Shown here in pieces: positions 26,627 through 36,069 of a stretch of DNA of 64,000 nucleotides. The notes beneath the pieces were generated by a model. That model was given only the letters and a program-made list of their open reading frames with translations, had not been told where the DNA came from and did no database searches. Both the position numbers and the translations under genes were made by a program. Each line of letters opens with the position of its first letter. Positions within the stretch are counted from its first letter, which is position 1. Source of the stretch: Salinibacterium sp. ZJ450 (GTDB taxonomy: Bacteria; Actinomycetota; Actinomycetes; Actinomycetales; Microbacteriaceae); contig NZ_CP061771.1 of assembly GCF_011751885.2 (NCBI RefSeq), positions 620,001 to 684,000 of the forward strand. Reading direction: 5' to 3'.

Positions 26627-27364
26627 ATGATTCGGTTTGATCAGGTTACGAAGCTCTATAAGGGCAATACCCGTCCGGCGCTCAACGCGGTCAGCCTGGA
26701 AATCCTCAAGGGCGAATTCGTCTTCCTCGTCGGCGCCTCCGGCTCCGGCAAGTCGAGTTTCCTGCAGCTGGTGCTGAAAGAGGAGAAGCCCACCAAGGGC
26801 GAGGTGCACGTGCTGGGCCAGCGCCTGAACACCATCGCGAGCCGCAAGGTTCCGTACTTCCGGCGCAGCCTCGGGGTGGTCTTCCAGGACTTCCGCCTGC
26901 TGCCGAACAAGACCGTGTTCGACAACGTCGCCTTCACCCTGCAGGTGATCGGCAAGAGCAAGGGCTTCATCCAGGAGGCCGTGCCCGACGTGCTGAAAAT
27001 GGTGGGACTGGCCGGCAAGGCCAGCCGCTTCCCCAACGAACTCTCCGGCGGTGAGCAGCAGCGCGTGGCCATCGCCCGCGCCATCGTCAACCGGCCCGCG
27101 ATCCTGCTCGCCGACGAACCCACCGGAAACCTCGACCCGTCGACGAGCGCCGGCATCATGACCCTGTTGCAGCGCATCAACGCCAGCGGCACCACCGTGC
27201 TGATGGCCACCCACGACGCCGGCATCGTCGACCAGATGCAGCGCCGAGTGATCGAGCTCGTCGGCGGCCAGGTGGTGCGCGACGAACGCGGCGGTGGCTA
27301 TCAGACCCAGGCGGTGCCGGTGCAGTCGTTCGGTCTCGCCCCGGAAGAGGGATCGGCACGATGA
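26627..27364 (+). CDS. ftsE: Cell division ATP-binding protein FtsE
   Basis: A 245-residue ABC ATPase that, with FtsX, controls peptidoglycan hydrolases at the septum. The Walker A is GASGSGKSS (about residues 37-45), the Q-loop is [19 protein letters not shown], the signature [15 protein letters not shown], and the Walker [15 protein letters not shown] 15-20 residue C-terminal extension beyond the usual end is Gln/Pro rich. It overlaps ftsX by 4 bp. Confidence 0.96.
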   Translation: MIRFDQVTKLYKGNTRPALNAVSLEILKGEFVFLVGASGSGKSSFLQLVLKEEKPTKGEVHVLGQRLNTIASRKVPYFRRSLGVVFQDFRLLPNKTVFDNVAFTLQVIGKSKGFIQEAVPDVLKMVGLAGKASRFPNELSGGEQQRVAIARAIVNRPAILLADEPTGNLDPSTSAGIMTLLQRINASGTTVLMATHDAGIVDQMQRRVIELVGGQVVRDERGGGYQTQAVPVQSFGLAPEEGSAR

Positions 27365-28278
27365 GGCTCGGACTGATTCTCGGCGAGGTCGGCCAGGGCC
27401 TGCGCCGCAACATCTCGATGGTCATCTCCATCGTGCTGGTCACCTTCATCTCGCTCACCTTCGTGGGCACCGCGATCCTGCTGCAGGTGCAGATCAACGA
27501 GATGAAGGGCTACTGGTACGACCGCGCCGAGGTGGCGGTGTACCTCTGCACGGAAGTGTCAAACGCCGGAAATTGCACCCTGTCGGTGGCCACCCCGGAG
27601 CAGATCGCCGCGGTCGAGGCAGAACTCGAGTCAGACACGCTCGCGCCGTACATCGAACGGTTCGAGTTCGAGAACCGCGACCAGGCCTTCGAGAACTTCA
27701 CGAAACAGTTCGCCGACAGCCCGATCATCGACCTGGTCGAGCCGGAGTTCTTCAACGAAGCCTTCTGGGTAAACCTGGTCGACCCCACCCAGTCCGACAT
27801 CCTGGTCGAGAGCCTCGGCAGTATGGCGGGGGTGGAGAGCGTGGAAGATCAGCGCGCCTACCTCGACGGCATTTTCGCGATCCTGAACGCCGCGTCCATC
27901 ACCGCCGTCGGCATCGCCGCGCTGATGCTGGTTGCCGCCGTGCTGCTGATCGCCACCACCATCCGGCTCAGCGCGTTCTCGCGCCGCCGGGAGCTCGGCA
28001 TCATGCGTCTGGTCGGAGCGTCGAACGGATTCATCCAGACCCCGTTCGTGCTGGAGGGCGTGTTCGCTGCGCTGATCGGTTCGGTGCTCGCCAGCGGCGC
28101 GGTCGTGGTGATCGTGCAGGTCTTCGTGCAGGGCTACCTGGGCGGATCGCTGTCGACCACCACCTCGTTCGTCGGGCTGAGTGACGCGCTGCTCGTGATT
28201 CCGGTGCTGCTCGGTCTTGGCATCGTGTTGGCCGCGCTGTCGTCCAGCTTCGCCATCCGCCGCTACCTGAAGGTCTAG
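27361..28278 (+). CDS. ftsX: Cell division protein FtsX
   Basis: A 305-residue permease-like partner of FtsE. The N-terminal helix (about 21-45) is followed by a large extracellular domain (about 50-170) with two Cys (about 64 and 73) likely disulfide bonded, as in mycobacterial FtsX. Three C-terminal helices (about 180-210, 228-255, 270-295) complete the fold, with [23 protein letters not shown] between them. This domain recruits RipC-type hydrolases in mycobacteria. The ATG overlaps the ftsE stop. Confidence 0.95.
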   Translation: MRLGLILGEVGQGLRRNISMVISIVLVTFISLTFVGTAILLQVQINEMKGYWYDRAEVAVYLCTEVSNAGNCTLSVATPEQIAAVEAELESDTLAPYIERFEFENRDQAFENFTKQFADSPIIDLVEPEFFNEAFWVNLVDPTQSDILVESLGSMAGVESVEDQRAYLDGIFAILNAASITAVGIAALMLVAAVLLIATTIRLSAFSRRRELGIMRLVGASNGFIQTPFVLEGVFAALIGSVLASGAVVVIVQVFVQGYLGGSLSTTTSFVGLSDALLVIPVLLGLGIVLAALSSSFAIRRYLKV

Positions 28279-28304
28279 GCCGGCACTGCTTCTAGGCCAG
28301 CACT
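28274..28304. repeat. 14-bp direct repeat at a convergent gene junction
   Basis: TCTAGGCCGGCACT (28274-28287) and TCTAGGCCAGCACT (28291-28304) differ at one base. The first holds the ftsX TAG; the second reaches the stop of the convergent zwf-like gene. It looks like a small local duplication. Confidence 0.6.
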
Positions 28305-29670
28305 ACCGCGTCCACGACTTGGGGCCGGTGGCGCCCGCCGGATACTCATCAAGCGGCACCTGGCCCGCGCGCCAGGCGTCGAGCACCGGCTGCACGATGC
28401 GCCAGCACTGTTCCGCGACGTCGGCCCGCACCGACAGTGACGGGTCATCGTCGAGGATGCCGGCCAGTACCTCGCCGTACGCCGGCAGCCGCCCCGGGCC
28501 GAAGTGCGCGATCAACGGCACTCGGTCGAGCACGTCCGGGTCATCCGGCCCGTTCATGTTCAGTTCCAGCGTCATCTCGTCGGGGGCGAGGAAGATGCGC
28601 AGTCGGTTCGGATGCGGGGTGCCCTGCAGCCCGCCCGGTACGTGAGCCGGCGGTTTGAAGGTGACGATGATCTCGCGGTGCCGATCCCGCAGGGCCTTGC
28701 CCGACCGCAGCCGGAACGGCACGCCGCTCCACCGCCAGTTGTCGATCTCCAGGGTCACCTCGGCGAGTGTCTCGGTGTCGTTCGCCGGCTCGACACCCGG
28801 CTCGTCGAGATAGGACGGCAGCTCGCGACCCGCCACGGTCCCGGCCGTGTACCGGGCGCGGCGGCTCGCCTGCGCCGGGTCGTTCCGCCAGACCCTGGTC
28901 GCGCGCAGCACCAGGCCCTTCTGATCCCGGATGTCGGCGGCATCCGTTGTCGGTGGCGGTTCCATCGCGAACACCGCCATCACCTGCAGCAGGTGGCTCT
29001 GGATCATGTCGACCAGCGCCCCCGCCTTGTCGTAGTAGCCGGCCCGGCCCTCGAGCCCGAGTTGCTCGTCGTAGACGATGTCGACCCGGTCGATGTGCTC
29101 GGACCGCCAAAGCGGTTCGAACACCCGGTTGGCGAACCGCAGCCCGAGCAGGTTGAACACGGTGCTGCGGCCGAGGAAGTGGTCGACCCTGTGCACCCGG
29201 TTCTCGGGCACCAGCCGGTCGAGAACCTGGTTGAGCGCCTCGGCGCTGGCCTGGTCGACGCCGAACGGTTTCTCCAGGGCGAGCACCGTGCCGGCGGGCA
29301 CGCCGATCTGCTCGAACGCCGTGCAGGCCTGCGCGGTGATCGCCGGCGGCAACGCGAAGAAGATCGCCATCGGCCCGTCGTCCGCGGCGAGCACGCGGCG
29401 CAGACCGTCGACGGTCGTGGCATCTGCGTTCACCCAGGTGAATTGCGACAGCAGGTGGTCGACCGCTGGGCCCTCGGCGTCCACGCTGGTGAAGGCGGTG
29501 CGCACCACCTCGGCCCACTGCTCATCGCTCCAGTCGGCGGTGCCGGCGCCGATCAGCCGCACCCGGCGGTCCTGCTCCACAGTGAGCAGCTGCCCGAGCG
29601 CCGGCAGCAGCAGCCGAGAGGTGAGGTCGCCGCTGGCGCCCAGAATGAGAATCGTCGAAACGGCTGTCAT
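28303..29670 (-). CDS. Glucose-6-phosphate dehydrogenase homologue (divergent)
   Basis: A 455-residue NAD(P)-dependent sugar-phosphate dehydrogenase. The N-terminal GASGDLTSRLLLPAL is the Rossmann coenzyme motif, and EKPFGVDQASAEALN and HRVDHFLGRSTVFNLL match the substrate-binding and catalytic region. The catalytic His is present, but the canonical DHYLGKE Lys that contacts glucose 6-phosphate is Arg. It is about 50 residues shorter than typical Zwf. The ATG at 29670 is the family start; the longer open frame upstream overlaps the divergent GH15 gene. Likely a paralogue rather than the main Zwf. Confidence 0.82.
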   Translation of the reverse strand: MTAVSTILILGASGDLTSRLLLPALGQLLTVEQDRRVRLIGAGTADWSDEQWAEVVRTAFTSVDAEGPAVDHLLSQFTWVNADATTVDGLRRVLAADDGPMAIFFALPPAITAQACTAFEQIGVPAGTVLALEKPFGVDQASAEALNQVLDRLVPENRVHRVDHFLGRSTVFNLLGLRFANRVFEPLWRSEHIDRVDIVYDEQLGLEGRAGYYDKAGALVDMIQSHLLQVMAVFAMEPPPTTDAADIRDQKGLVLRATRVWRNDPAQASRRARYTAGTVAGRELPSYLDEPGVEPANDTETLAEVTLEIDNWRWSGVPFRLRSGKALRDRHREIIVTFKPPAHVPGGLQGTPHPNRLRIFLAPDEMTLELNMNGPDDPDVLDRVPLIAHFGPGRLPAYGEVLAGILDDDPSLSVRADVAEQCWRIVQPVLDAWRAGQVPLDEYPAGATGPKSWTR

Positions 29671-29706
29671 GTTGAACACCGTACGCCCCGGGGTGAGGAT
29701 GGGGGC

Positions 29707-31509
29707 GTGAGCCTTCCCATTGAGCAGTACGCCCTGATCAGCGATTGTCACACCGGTGCGCTCGTCGGCAGCGACGGCAGCGTCGACTGGCTCTGCCTGC
29801 CGCGGTATGACTCGAGTTCGGCGTTCGGTGCCCTGCTCGGTGACGAGGACCACGGACGCTGGCTGCTGGCGCCGGATGACCCGACGGCTACCTCCACCCG
29901 GGTGTACGTCGATCGCACCTTCCTGCTGGTCACCCGCTGGGTGACGTCCACCGGTGAGGTGGAGGTGACCGACTTCATGCCGCACGGCGACGGGCGCAGC
30001 GACCTGGTGCGGCGGGTGCGGGGGGTGCGCGGGTCGGTGGCGATGCGTCAAGACCTGCGGATCCGGTTTGGCTACGCCGACGCCATGCCCTGGGTGCGTC
30101 AGATGGAGGAACGCGGCGGCAACGCTCTGTTGGCGGTGGCAGGCCCCGATGCCCTGGTGTTGCGGGGACCCAAGCTCGCGGCATCCGGACATAGTCACAG
30201 TGGTCAATTCATCGTGGACGCGGGCGAGACGGTCGATCTGGTGCTCTCCTGGTTTCCGTCGCACCTGCCCGATCCCGGCACCCTCAACGTCACCTTCGAG
30301 ATGTCGCGGACCGCGCGCTGGTGGCAGGACTGGGCGCGCAGCTACGGCCACCGCGGGCCATATTTCGAACCGGTGATCCGGTCGCTGCTGGTGCTGCGGG
30401 CACTCACGCACGAGGAGACCGGCGGCATCGTGGCGGCGGTGACCACCAGCCTGCCGGAAGAGTTCGGCGGCACCCGCAACTGGGACTACCGCTATGTCTG
30501 GCTGCGCGACGCGGCGCTGAGCCTGAGCGCGTTTCTCGGGCATTCCTATGTCAGCGAGGCGCAGAACTGGCGCAACTGGCTGCTGCGTGCCATCGCCGGA
30601 GACCCGCACGACGTGCAGATCATGTACGGCCTGGCCGGGGAGCGGTACCTGCCGGAACGCGAGCTCACCAGTCTGCCCGGCTATCAGGGGGCGGCCCCGG
30701 TGCGGGTGGGCAATGCGGCGGTGGGCCAGTACCAGTCCGACGTGATCGGCGAAGTGATGATCGCGCTGCACGAGGCCCGCGAGGCGGGCATCAAGGAGGA
30801 CGCGTTCTCGTGGCCGCTGCAGCGGGCGCTGATGACGCTGGTGGAGGAGAACTGGCAACGGCCGGATCAGGGCATCTGGGAGGTGCGCGGACCGGAACGG
30901 AAATTCACGCACTCCCGGGTGATGATGTGGGCGGCGGTAGACCGGGCGATCCGCGGCGTGCGGGAGTTCGGTCTGCCTGGTCCGGTGGAGGAGTGGGAGC
31001 GTCTGCGTGACACGCTGCGCGAGGAGATCGAGACGCACGGGTTCGACGAGAAGCGCGGCACGTACACGCAGTACTACGGCACCGACACGGTGGACGCATC
31101 CCTATTGCAACTGCCGCAGGTCGGATATTGCGAGGCGGATGACCCGCGGATGCTGGGGACCGTGGCGGCGATCGAGAAGGACCTCATGCGGGGCGGGCTG
31201 GTGTGCCGCTACCTCACCGACCCCGAGATGGACGGGCTGCCGCCCGGGGAGAACCCGTTCCTCGCCTGCTCGTTCTGGCTGGTGGAGCAGTATGCCCGGT
31301 CGGGTCGGCTTCCCGAGGCGCGCGACCTGATGGACCGACTGGTCGCGCTGTGCAACGACGTGGGCCTGCTGTCGGAGGAGTATGACGTGGTGGCCGGACG
31401 TCAGGCGGGCAACATGCCGCAGGCGCTGTCGCACCTGGCGCTGGTGCAGGCGGCCGACTGGATCGCCAAGGCGGAGGGCGAACCGGGCAAGGCCGACACG
31501 CGGGTCTGA
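29707..31509 (+). CDS. Glycoside hydrolase family 15 protein (glucoamylase/trehalase-like)
   Basis: A 600-residue cytoplasmic enzyme. The N-terminal beta-sandwich begins IEQYALISDCHTGALVGSDGSVDWLCLPRYDS. The (alpha/alpha)6 catalytic domain starts near residue 220, with RNWDYRYVWLRDAALSLSAFL, IWEVRGPERKFTHSRVMMWAAVDRAI (general-acid Glu region) and LSEEYDVVAGRQAGNMPQALSHLALV (second Glu). These match the actinobacterial GH15 group that includes mycobacterial trehalase. The GTG start lies 36 bp from the divergent zwf-like start. Probable substrate: trehalose or an alpha-glucan. Confidence 0.88.
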   Translation: MSLPIEQYALISDCHTGALVGSDGSVDWLCLPRYDSSSAFGALLGDEDHGRWLLAPDDPTATSTRVYVDRTFLLVTRWVTSTGEVEVTDFMPHGDGRSDLVRRVRGVRGSVAMRQDLRIRFGYADAMPWVRQMEERGGNALLAVAGPDALVLRGPKLAASGHSHSGQFIVDAGETVDLVLSWFPSHLPDPGTLNVTFEMSRTARWWQDWARSYGHRGPYFEPVIRSLLVLRALTHEETGGIVAAVTTSLPEEFGGTRNWDYRYVWLRDAALSLSAFLGHSYVSEAQNWRNWLLRAIAGDPHDVQIMYGLAGERYLPERELTSLPGYQGAAPVRVGNAAVGQYQSDVIGEVMIALHEAREAGIKEDAFSWPLQRALMTLVEENWQRPDQGIWEVRGPERKFTHSRVMMWAAVDRAIRGVREFGLPGPVEEWERLRDTLREEIETHGFDEKRGTYTQYYGTDTVDASLLQLPQVGYCEADDPRMLGTVAAIEKDLMRGGLVCRYLTDPEMDGLPPGENPFLACSFWLVEQYARSGRLPEARDLMDRLVALCNDVGLLSEEYDVVAGRQAGNMPQALSHLALVQAADWIAKAEGEPGKADTRV

Positions 31510-31551
31510 CCTACACGCGGGTCTGGACCATGGGTACATGCCCCCCCAGAT

Positions 31552-32064
31552 TCAGTGGATGAAGGCCTTCAGCAGGATCATCACGATCCCGAACGCGCCG
31601 GTCGCCAGGGCGCCCAGGATGCGGGTGAGCAGGGGAGCGCCGCGACGGAGGAAGGCGACGTAGCCGAGCACCCCCAGAGCGACGACCTCGCCCCACAGGG
31701 CGAGCCAGATGGCGACGGCATCTGGCACGACGCGAGTTGCTCCTAGCAGCAGGATGGCGGCAGGGATCGCGGCTCCGATCAGGAGCCCCGAGGACCGGCG
31801 CACCGAGGCCAGAAAGGCCCCCCGCAGCTCGATGCTCTGATGCCGTCCGACGTTGAGGTGGGCGAGCGTGCCGGCGTAGACGTGCGCCGCCCAGAACACC
31901 AGCACGGTAACGATCACTGTCGTGAAGACCGCCCACGACGTTTCGTCGTGGCTGCCCGACACGACGATCATGCCGGAGACGAGGATAAGCCCGTAGACGG
32001 CCTCTTCGGTAACGAAACCGGCGCCGCGCACTGGCGGATCACCTTCGGCGAGTTCTCCACTCAT
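31552..32064 (-). CDS. Four-helix membrane protein of unknown function
   Basis: A 170-residue protein with about five hydrophobic segments, including VYGLILVSGMIVVSG, VFTTVIVTVLVFWAAHVYAG and LIGAAIPAAILLLGATRV. An Arg-rich loop and the pattern HLNVGRHQSIELRGAF sit between helices 2 and 3, a feature seen in uncharacterised actinobacterial membrane proteins. Intact, with an ATG preceded by a weak GGAGAA. It is divergent from smpB; no function can be assigned. Confidence 0.7.
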   Translation of the reverse strand: MSGELAEGDPPVRGAGFVTEEAVYGLILVSGMIVVSGSHDETSWAVFTTVIVTVLVFWAAHVYAGTLAHLNVGRHQSIELRGAFLASVRRSSGLLIGAAIPAAILLLGATRVVPDAVAIWLALWGEVVALGVLGYVAFLRRGAPLLTRILGALATGAFGIVMILLKAFIH

Positions 32065-32180
32065 GGGGCCATGCTAGGTCGCGCCATCGCGGAATCGGTC
32101 AAAGCCAACACGCCGCTGTGAACTATGGGTAAACTGATGGGCTGCCCGGCACTCGGCTGGGCATTTCGTCTGGAGTGATC

Positions 32181-32657
32181 GTGGCCAAGGAACGTGGAGA
32201 GAAGGTCGTTGCGACCAACCGCAAGGCTCGCCACGACTACCTCATTGAAGACACCTATGAGGCGGGCCTCGTGCTGTCCGGCACCGAGGTGAAGTCGCTG
32301 CGCCAGGGTCGCGCATCTTTGGTTGACGGCTACGCCTTTATCGAGCGCGGGGAGGCGTGGCTGGATGCCGTGCACATCCCCGAGTACACCCAGGGCACCT
32401 GGAACAACCACGCACCGAGGCGCAAGCGCAAGCTGCTGCTGCACAAGGCGCAGATCCTCAAGATTCATAACAAGATCAAAGAGGGCGGCTACACGCTGGT
32501 GCCGCTGAAGCTGTACTTCAGCGATGGTCGCGCCAAGGTGGAGCTTGCGGTGGCCAAGGGCAAGAAGGAATACGACAAGCGTCAGGCGCTGCGCGAGCGG
32601 CAGGACAACCGCGAGGCTGACCGGGCCATCTCGTCGAGGCGCCACCTGGGCGAATAG
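32181..32657 (+). CDS. smpB: SsrA-binding protein SmpB
   Basis: A 158-residue tmRNA-binding protein for ribosome rescue. [31 protein letters not shown] and the C-terminal [21 protein letters not shown] helix, which enters the mRNA channel, are conserved. The GTG at 32181 is preceded by TCTGGAG with good spacing; GTG 32175 would overlap that site. Its RNA partner, ssrA, lies 4.2 kb downstream in the same window. Confidence 0.97.
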   Translation: MAKERGEKVVATNRKARHDYLIEDTYEAGLVLSGTEVKSLRQGRASLVDGYAFIERGEAWLDAVHIPEYTQGTWNNHAPRRKRKLLLHKAQILKIHNKIKEGGYTLVPLKLYFSDGRAKVELAVAKGKKEYDKRQALRERQDNREADRAISSRRHLGE

Positions 32658-32661
32658 CCGC

Positions 32662-34461
32662 TCAGCTGCCGGCTGGCGGCTGAGGGTCGCGGGGACCCTC
32701 CGCGTTCTCGTCGTCGGCGGGCTCACCGACGTCGCCGATATCGCTGCGCAGGCTGCCGGTCTCGGCGTCGACCGCGGCGCCCACGGTGGGCGGGAAGCGA
32801 TCGGGCGGGAATCGCGTGCCCAGTCCGTGCTTGCGCATGATGTCGCGTACCGGCCCTTTCACTTCGGCGAGCACGAGGCGGATGCCGCGCTGGGTGAGGT
32901 ACTCGTCGAGCTCGACGAGCTCGTCCATGGCAGTCGTATCGATGTCGGTGATCGGCTCGGCCGCGAGGATGACGGTGTGGATCGCGGGTGCCCCGGGTTC
33001 GGCATCCTTCGCAGCCTTCTCGACCATGGAACGCACCCAGTCGTCGAAGATGCCGCCGTTGGCGAAGAAGAGGCGAGCGTCCCAGCGCAGGATCAGGACG
33101 CCCGGGATGCGCTCCGCCTCCGGGTTGCGCACGCGGTCGTGATAGCCGCGCACCTCGGCGATGCGCCCGAGTTCGGTTCGGTAGGGCCGCCATGAATCGA
33201 CGACAAAGGCGATGAACGAGAGGCCGATCGAGACCAGGATGCCCGCGAGCACGCCCACGAGGAGCACGCCGAGGGAGGACGCGAGCGAGAGTACGGCGTC
33301 CCAGCGATCGACCTTCCACAGCCTGATCAGGCCGGAGAAGTCGATGAGGCCGATGACGGCCATGATCACGACCGCTGCGAGCACTGACTCCGGAAGAAAC
33401 CGGGTGACACCGGGGATCAGGACCATGAAGGCGAGAACAAGGAGGGCACCGACGACCCCCGCGAGCTGGGAGCGAGCCCCCGCGGCCTCGGCGACGGGCG
33501 TGCGCGAGGTCGAGGCGGAGATGGGGAACCCGCCGAACAGGCCACCTGCGATGTTGGCGATGCCGAGTCCCGCCATCTCCCGGCTACCGCTCACCTTCTC
33601 GCCCCGTCGCGCGGCGAGAGTGCGCGACAGCACACCCGTGTCGGCGAACGCGATGAGGGCAACCCCGACGGCGGGCGCCGCGAGGGCCGCGACATCCGCC
33701 CATTTGATCTCACCCAGCGCCGGCGTCGGCAGCCCCTGAGGCATCGCGCCGACGACCGGAACGATGCGGTCGAGGCCGAACACCGCGGTCACCATCATCG
33801 CGCCGGCGACGGCGACGAACACGCCGGGTATGCGCCCGCCCCATACATAGCGGAACACGAGGATGACGGCGATCGACCCCACACCGAGGAGCGCCGCGGG
33901 GACGTCGATCTCTCCGCCCGTGATGCCCTCCGCGATGCTGGCAACGTCGCGTACCGGGCCGAGCGAGTCGATCGAGAAACCGAGGAGCTTCGGCAACTGG
34001 GAGATGATGACGACGAGGGCGATGCCGTTCAGGTAGCCGATGCGGATGGGCTTCGACAGCAGATCAGTCACGAACCCGAGACGGAGACCGCCCGCGAGCA
34101 CAAGGATGGTGCCCACCATGATCGCGAGGAGGCCCGCCAGCGCGACGCTACGCTCCTCGCTGCCGAGTGCGAGCGGGAGGATCGCGGCCGCAATGATCGG
34201 CGCGAGCGAGGAGTCGGGCCCGATCACGAGGATCCTCGACGGCCCGAACACGGCGTAGGCGAGAAGGGGGATGATCGTCGCGTAAAGGCCGGTGTAGGCG
34301 GGCAGCCCGGCGGCCTCGGCATAGCCCATGCCAGCCGGAACAAGCAGTGCCGTGAGTACGAGCCCCGAGCGGATGTCGGGCCAGAGCCAGGCGCGCTTGT
34401 AGCCGAGGGCGACGTCGAGCCCTGGGATCCAGCGGCGCAAAGTCCTCACGGCAGCGGTCAC
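32662..34461 (-). CDS. SulP-family anion (sulfate) transporter with STAS domain
   Basis: A 599-residue permease. About twelve hydrophobic segments fill residues 20-430, with the SulP signature LPAYTGLYATIIPLLAYAVFGPSRILVIGPDSSLAPI. A C-terminal STAS domain follows (about 440-560), including LRWDARLFFANGGIFDDWV and EPITDIDTTAMDELVELDEYL. A charged 40-residue tail is Asp/Glu rich. The GTG start is in GTGACC. Sulfate, bicarbonate or another anion is possible; the second-codon neighbours give no clue. Convergent with smpB (4-bp gap). Confidence 0.9.
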   Translation of the reverse strand: MTAAVRTLRRWIPGLDVALGYKRAWLWPDIRSGLVLTALLVPAGMGYAEAAGLPAYTGLYATIIPLLAYAVFGPSRILVIGPDSSLAPIIAAAILPLALGSEERSVALAGLLAIMVGTILVLAGGLRLGFVTDLLSKPIRIGYLNGIALVVIISQLPKLLGFSIDSLGPVRDVASIAEGITGGEIDVPAALLGVGSIAVILVFRYVWGGRIPGVFVAVAGAMMVTAVFGLDRIVPVVGAMPQGLPTPALGEIKWADVAALAAPAVGVALIAFADTGVLSRTLAARRGEKVSGSREMAGLGIANIAGGLFGGFPISASTSRTPVAEAAGARSQLAGVVGALLVLAFMVLIPGVTRFLPESVLAAVVIMAVIGLIDFSGLIRLWKVDRWDAVLSLASSLGVLLVGVLAGILVSIGLSFIAFVVDSWRPYRTELGRIAEVRGYHDRVRNPEAERIPGVLILRWDARLFFANGGIFDDWVRSMVEKAAKDAEPGAPAIHTVILAAEPITDIDTTAMDELVELDEYLTQRGIRLVLAEVKGPVRDIMRKHGLGTRFPPDRFPPTVGAAVDAETGSLRSDIGDVGEPADDENAEGPRDPQPPAGS

Positions 34462-34539
34462 CGGGCCAGCCTACGCGCGGGGCACCGACCGTCGGCCCTC
34501 GCAGCCCCTCAGGGTCGCGGTCGATCGCGGGCAGGACGG

Positions 34540-35958
34540 TCAGTTTCCCTTGTCGGTGCGGGCTTTGCTGGCGGGTCGCCAGGTGCCGGTGGGGTCGATC
34601 CAGGGTGGTGCCTTGAGGTGGGGGACGCCGCGGATCATGCGGATGTCCCAGCCGGAGGTTTCGATGGTTCGGTGGTGGAACCAACACAGACTGACCCCGT
34701 TGTCGGTGTGGGTGAGCCCGTCTTTGGCCCAGTCCAGGACGTGGTGGATCTCGGTCCAGCCGGCGGGGATGTTGCAGCAGATGCAGCTGCCGTCGCGGAG
34801 GTTGATGGCGCGGCGTTGGGCGGGGGTGAACACGCGTTGTTTGGTGCCGAGTTCGATGATCCGGCCGAAGGAGTCGAATCTGACCGGTTGGATGCCGCCG
34901 GTGCAGGTCATCTGGTTGACCGCGGCCATCGAGATCGGGGTGGTGAGCCCGTCGATCCAGCCGGGTCCGCGGCCGCTGTTCAGGTCTTCGGCTTTGACGC
35001 TGACCAGCACGGTGGGGGAGGCGCCGCCGATGCTGGGGGCCTTGCCGGAGCGGGCGTGGCCGTCGACCAGGGCGGCGAGCACGTCGTGGCGTTGCTGGTC
35101 GGGGGTGCGGTCATCGCCGAGGGCCTCGGCGGTGGCGCGTTCGGCGTCGGTGAGGAACACCCCGGTGGTGTTGGGGGAGAGGTAGGCGTCGAAGAGCCGG
35201 TCCAGTTTCGCGGCGATCTCGGGCAGTAGGGCGTATTGGCCGCGGACCAGTCCGTCGCGCAGGTGTCCCTTGCCGAACATGCGGCTGCGCATGGCGCGTT
35301 CCTCGGAGGGTTGCAGCCCGTCGGGATCGATCACGGCCCGCCAGACGGAGGCCTGGATGGCGATCTCATCGGCCGCGCAGGGCAACGGCGCCACCGGGGC
35401 GGCATCCGGGTCAGTGTCCGGGTCGCCAGCAGGGTCCGGGTCGGTGCTGGTGGGGTGGGTTCCGGTGGCGGCGGCGACCAGTTCGGCCTCGGCGGCGGCC
35501 AGCTCGTCCGGGTGGGCGTTCGCCGGTTGCAGGCCCTTGACGATCGCCGCGGCGGCATCGATACCGATCCGGCCGGCGGTGAGGGCCTCGGCGACCTGCG
35601 GGAACCGGCCCGGCAGTGCTTCGCCGCTGAGGGTGGTGTCCGGGTGCAGCTGCCGGCCGAGTTTCAGCCGTTGGTTCGCGGTCAGGCCGCCGATCAGGGT
35701 GACCCGTTCCAGCAGCTCGATCGCGTTCCGGCAGCCCTTCTGGTAGGCCAGCCCGTCCGGGCCGAGCTCGCGGCGGGAGCGGTCGCCGATCTCGCCGGCG
35801 GCCAGCACCCGGGCCCCGTCCACGGTCCGGCCGAGCCGCTCCACCGCGCCGGTCAGGATCAGCAGCTCCTCATCGGTCAGCGTCCGGACGCCGACCGGTC
35901 CGAGCAGGGCAGAGAGTTCCGCGCCGAGCTGGTCGAACTGGTCTACGAGGGTTTCCAT
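34540..35958 (-). CDS. DUF222 / HNH endonuclease-domain protein (13E12-like)
   Basis: A 472-residue protein of the large, repeated DUF222-HNH family of Actinobacteria. The helical DUF222 part covers about residues 1-330. The C-terminal HNH domain reads RDGSCICCNIPAGWTEIHHVLDWAKDG, then NGVSLCWFHHRTI, supplying the His, Asn and His ligands and metal-site Cys. Such genes are often multicopy and mobile-looking, but no transposase or flanking repeats were seen. Activity and role are unproven. Confidence 0.85.
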   Translation of the reverse strand: METLVDQFDQLGAELSALLGPVGVRTLTDEELLILTGAVERLGRTVDGARVLAAGEIGDRSRRELGPDGLAYQKGCRNAIELLERVTLIGGLTANQRLKLGRQLHPDTTLSGEALPGRFPQVAEALTAGRIGIDAAAAIVKGLQPANAHPDELAAAEAELVAAATGTHPTSTDPDPAGDPDTDPDAAPVAPLPCAADEIAIQASVWRAVIDPDGLQPSEERAMRSRMFGKGHLRDGLVRGQYALLPEIAAKLDRLFDAYLSPNTTGVFLTDAERATAEALGDDRTPDQQRHDVLAALVDGHARSGKAPSIGGASPTVLVSVKAEDLNSGRGPGWIDGLTTPISMAAVNQMTCTGGIQPVRFDSFGRIIELGTKQRVFTPAQRRAINLRDGSCICCNIPAGWTEIHHVLDWAKDGLTHTDNGVSLCWFHHRTIETSGWDIRMIRGVPHLKAPPWIDPTGTWRPASKARTDKGN

Positions 35959-36069
35959 GTCTCCTATGTTCCTCCTCTAGAACACAGATACGAAGGAATG
36001 TCGCGAATCTTGGGATAAGTCACCGAGCCGGCGCCTGTGGAGGAGAGGACGCCCTCCGACATCCGGCAA

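Noticed and set aside
29671-31038. N-terminal extension of the glucose-6-phosphate dehydrogenase homologue to 911 codons
   Set aside because: The extra part is antisense to the well-supported GH15 gene, and the family start is at 29670.
34540-35958. The HNH gene as an intron or homing element
   Set aside because: DUF222-HNH genes are ordinary multicopy actinobacterial genes; no interrupted gene or intron structure surrounds it.
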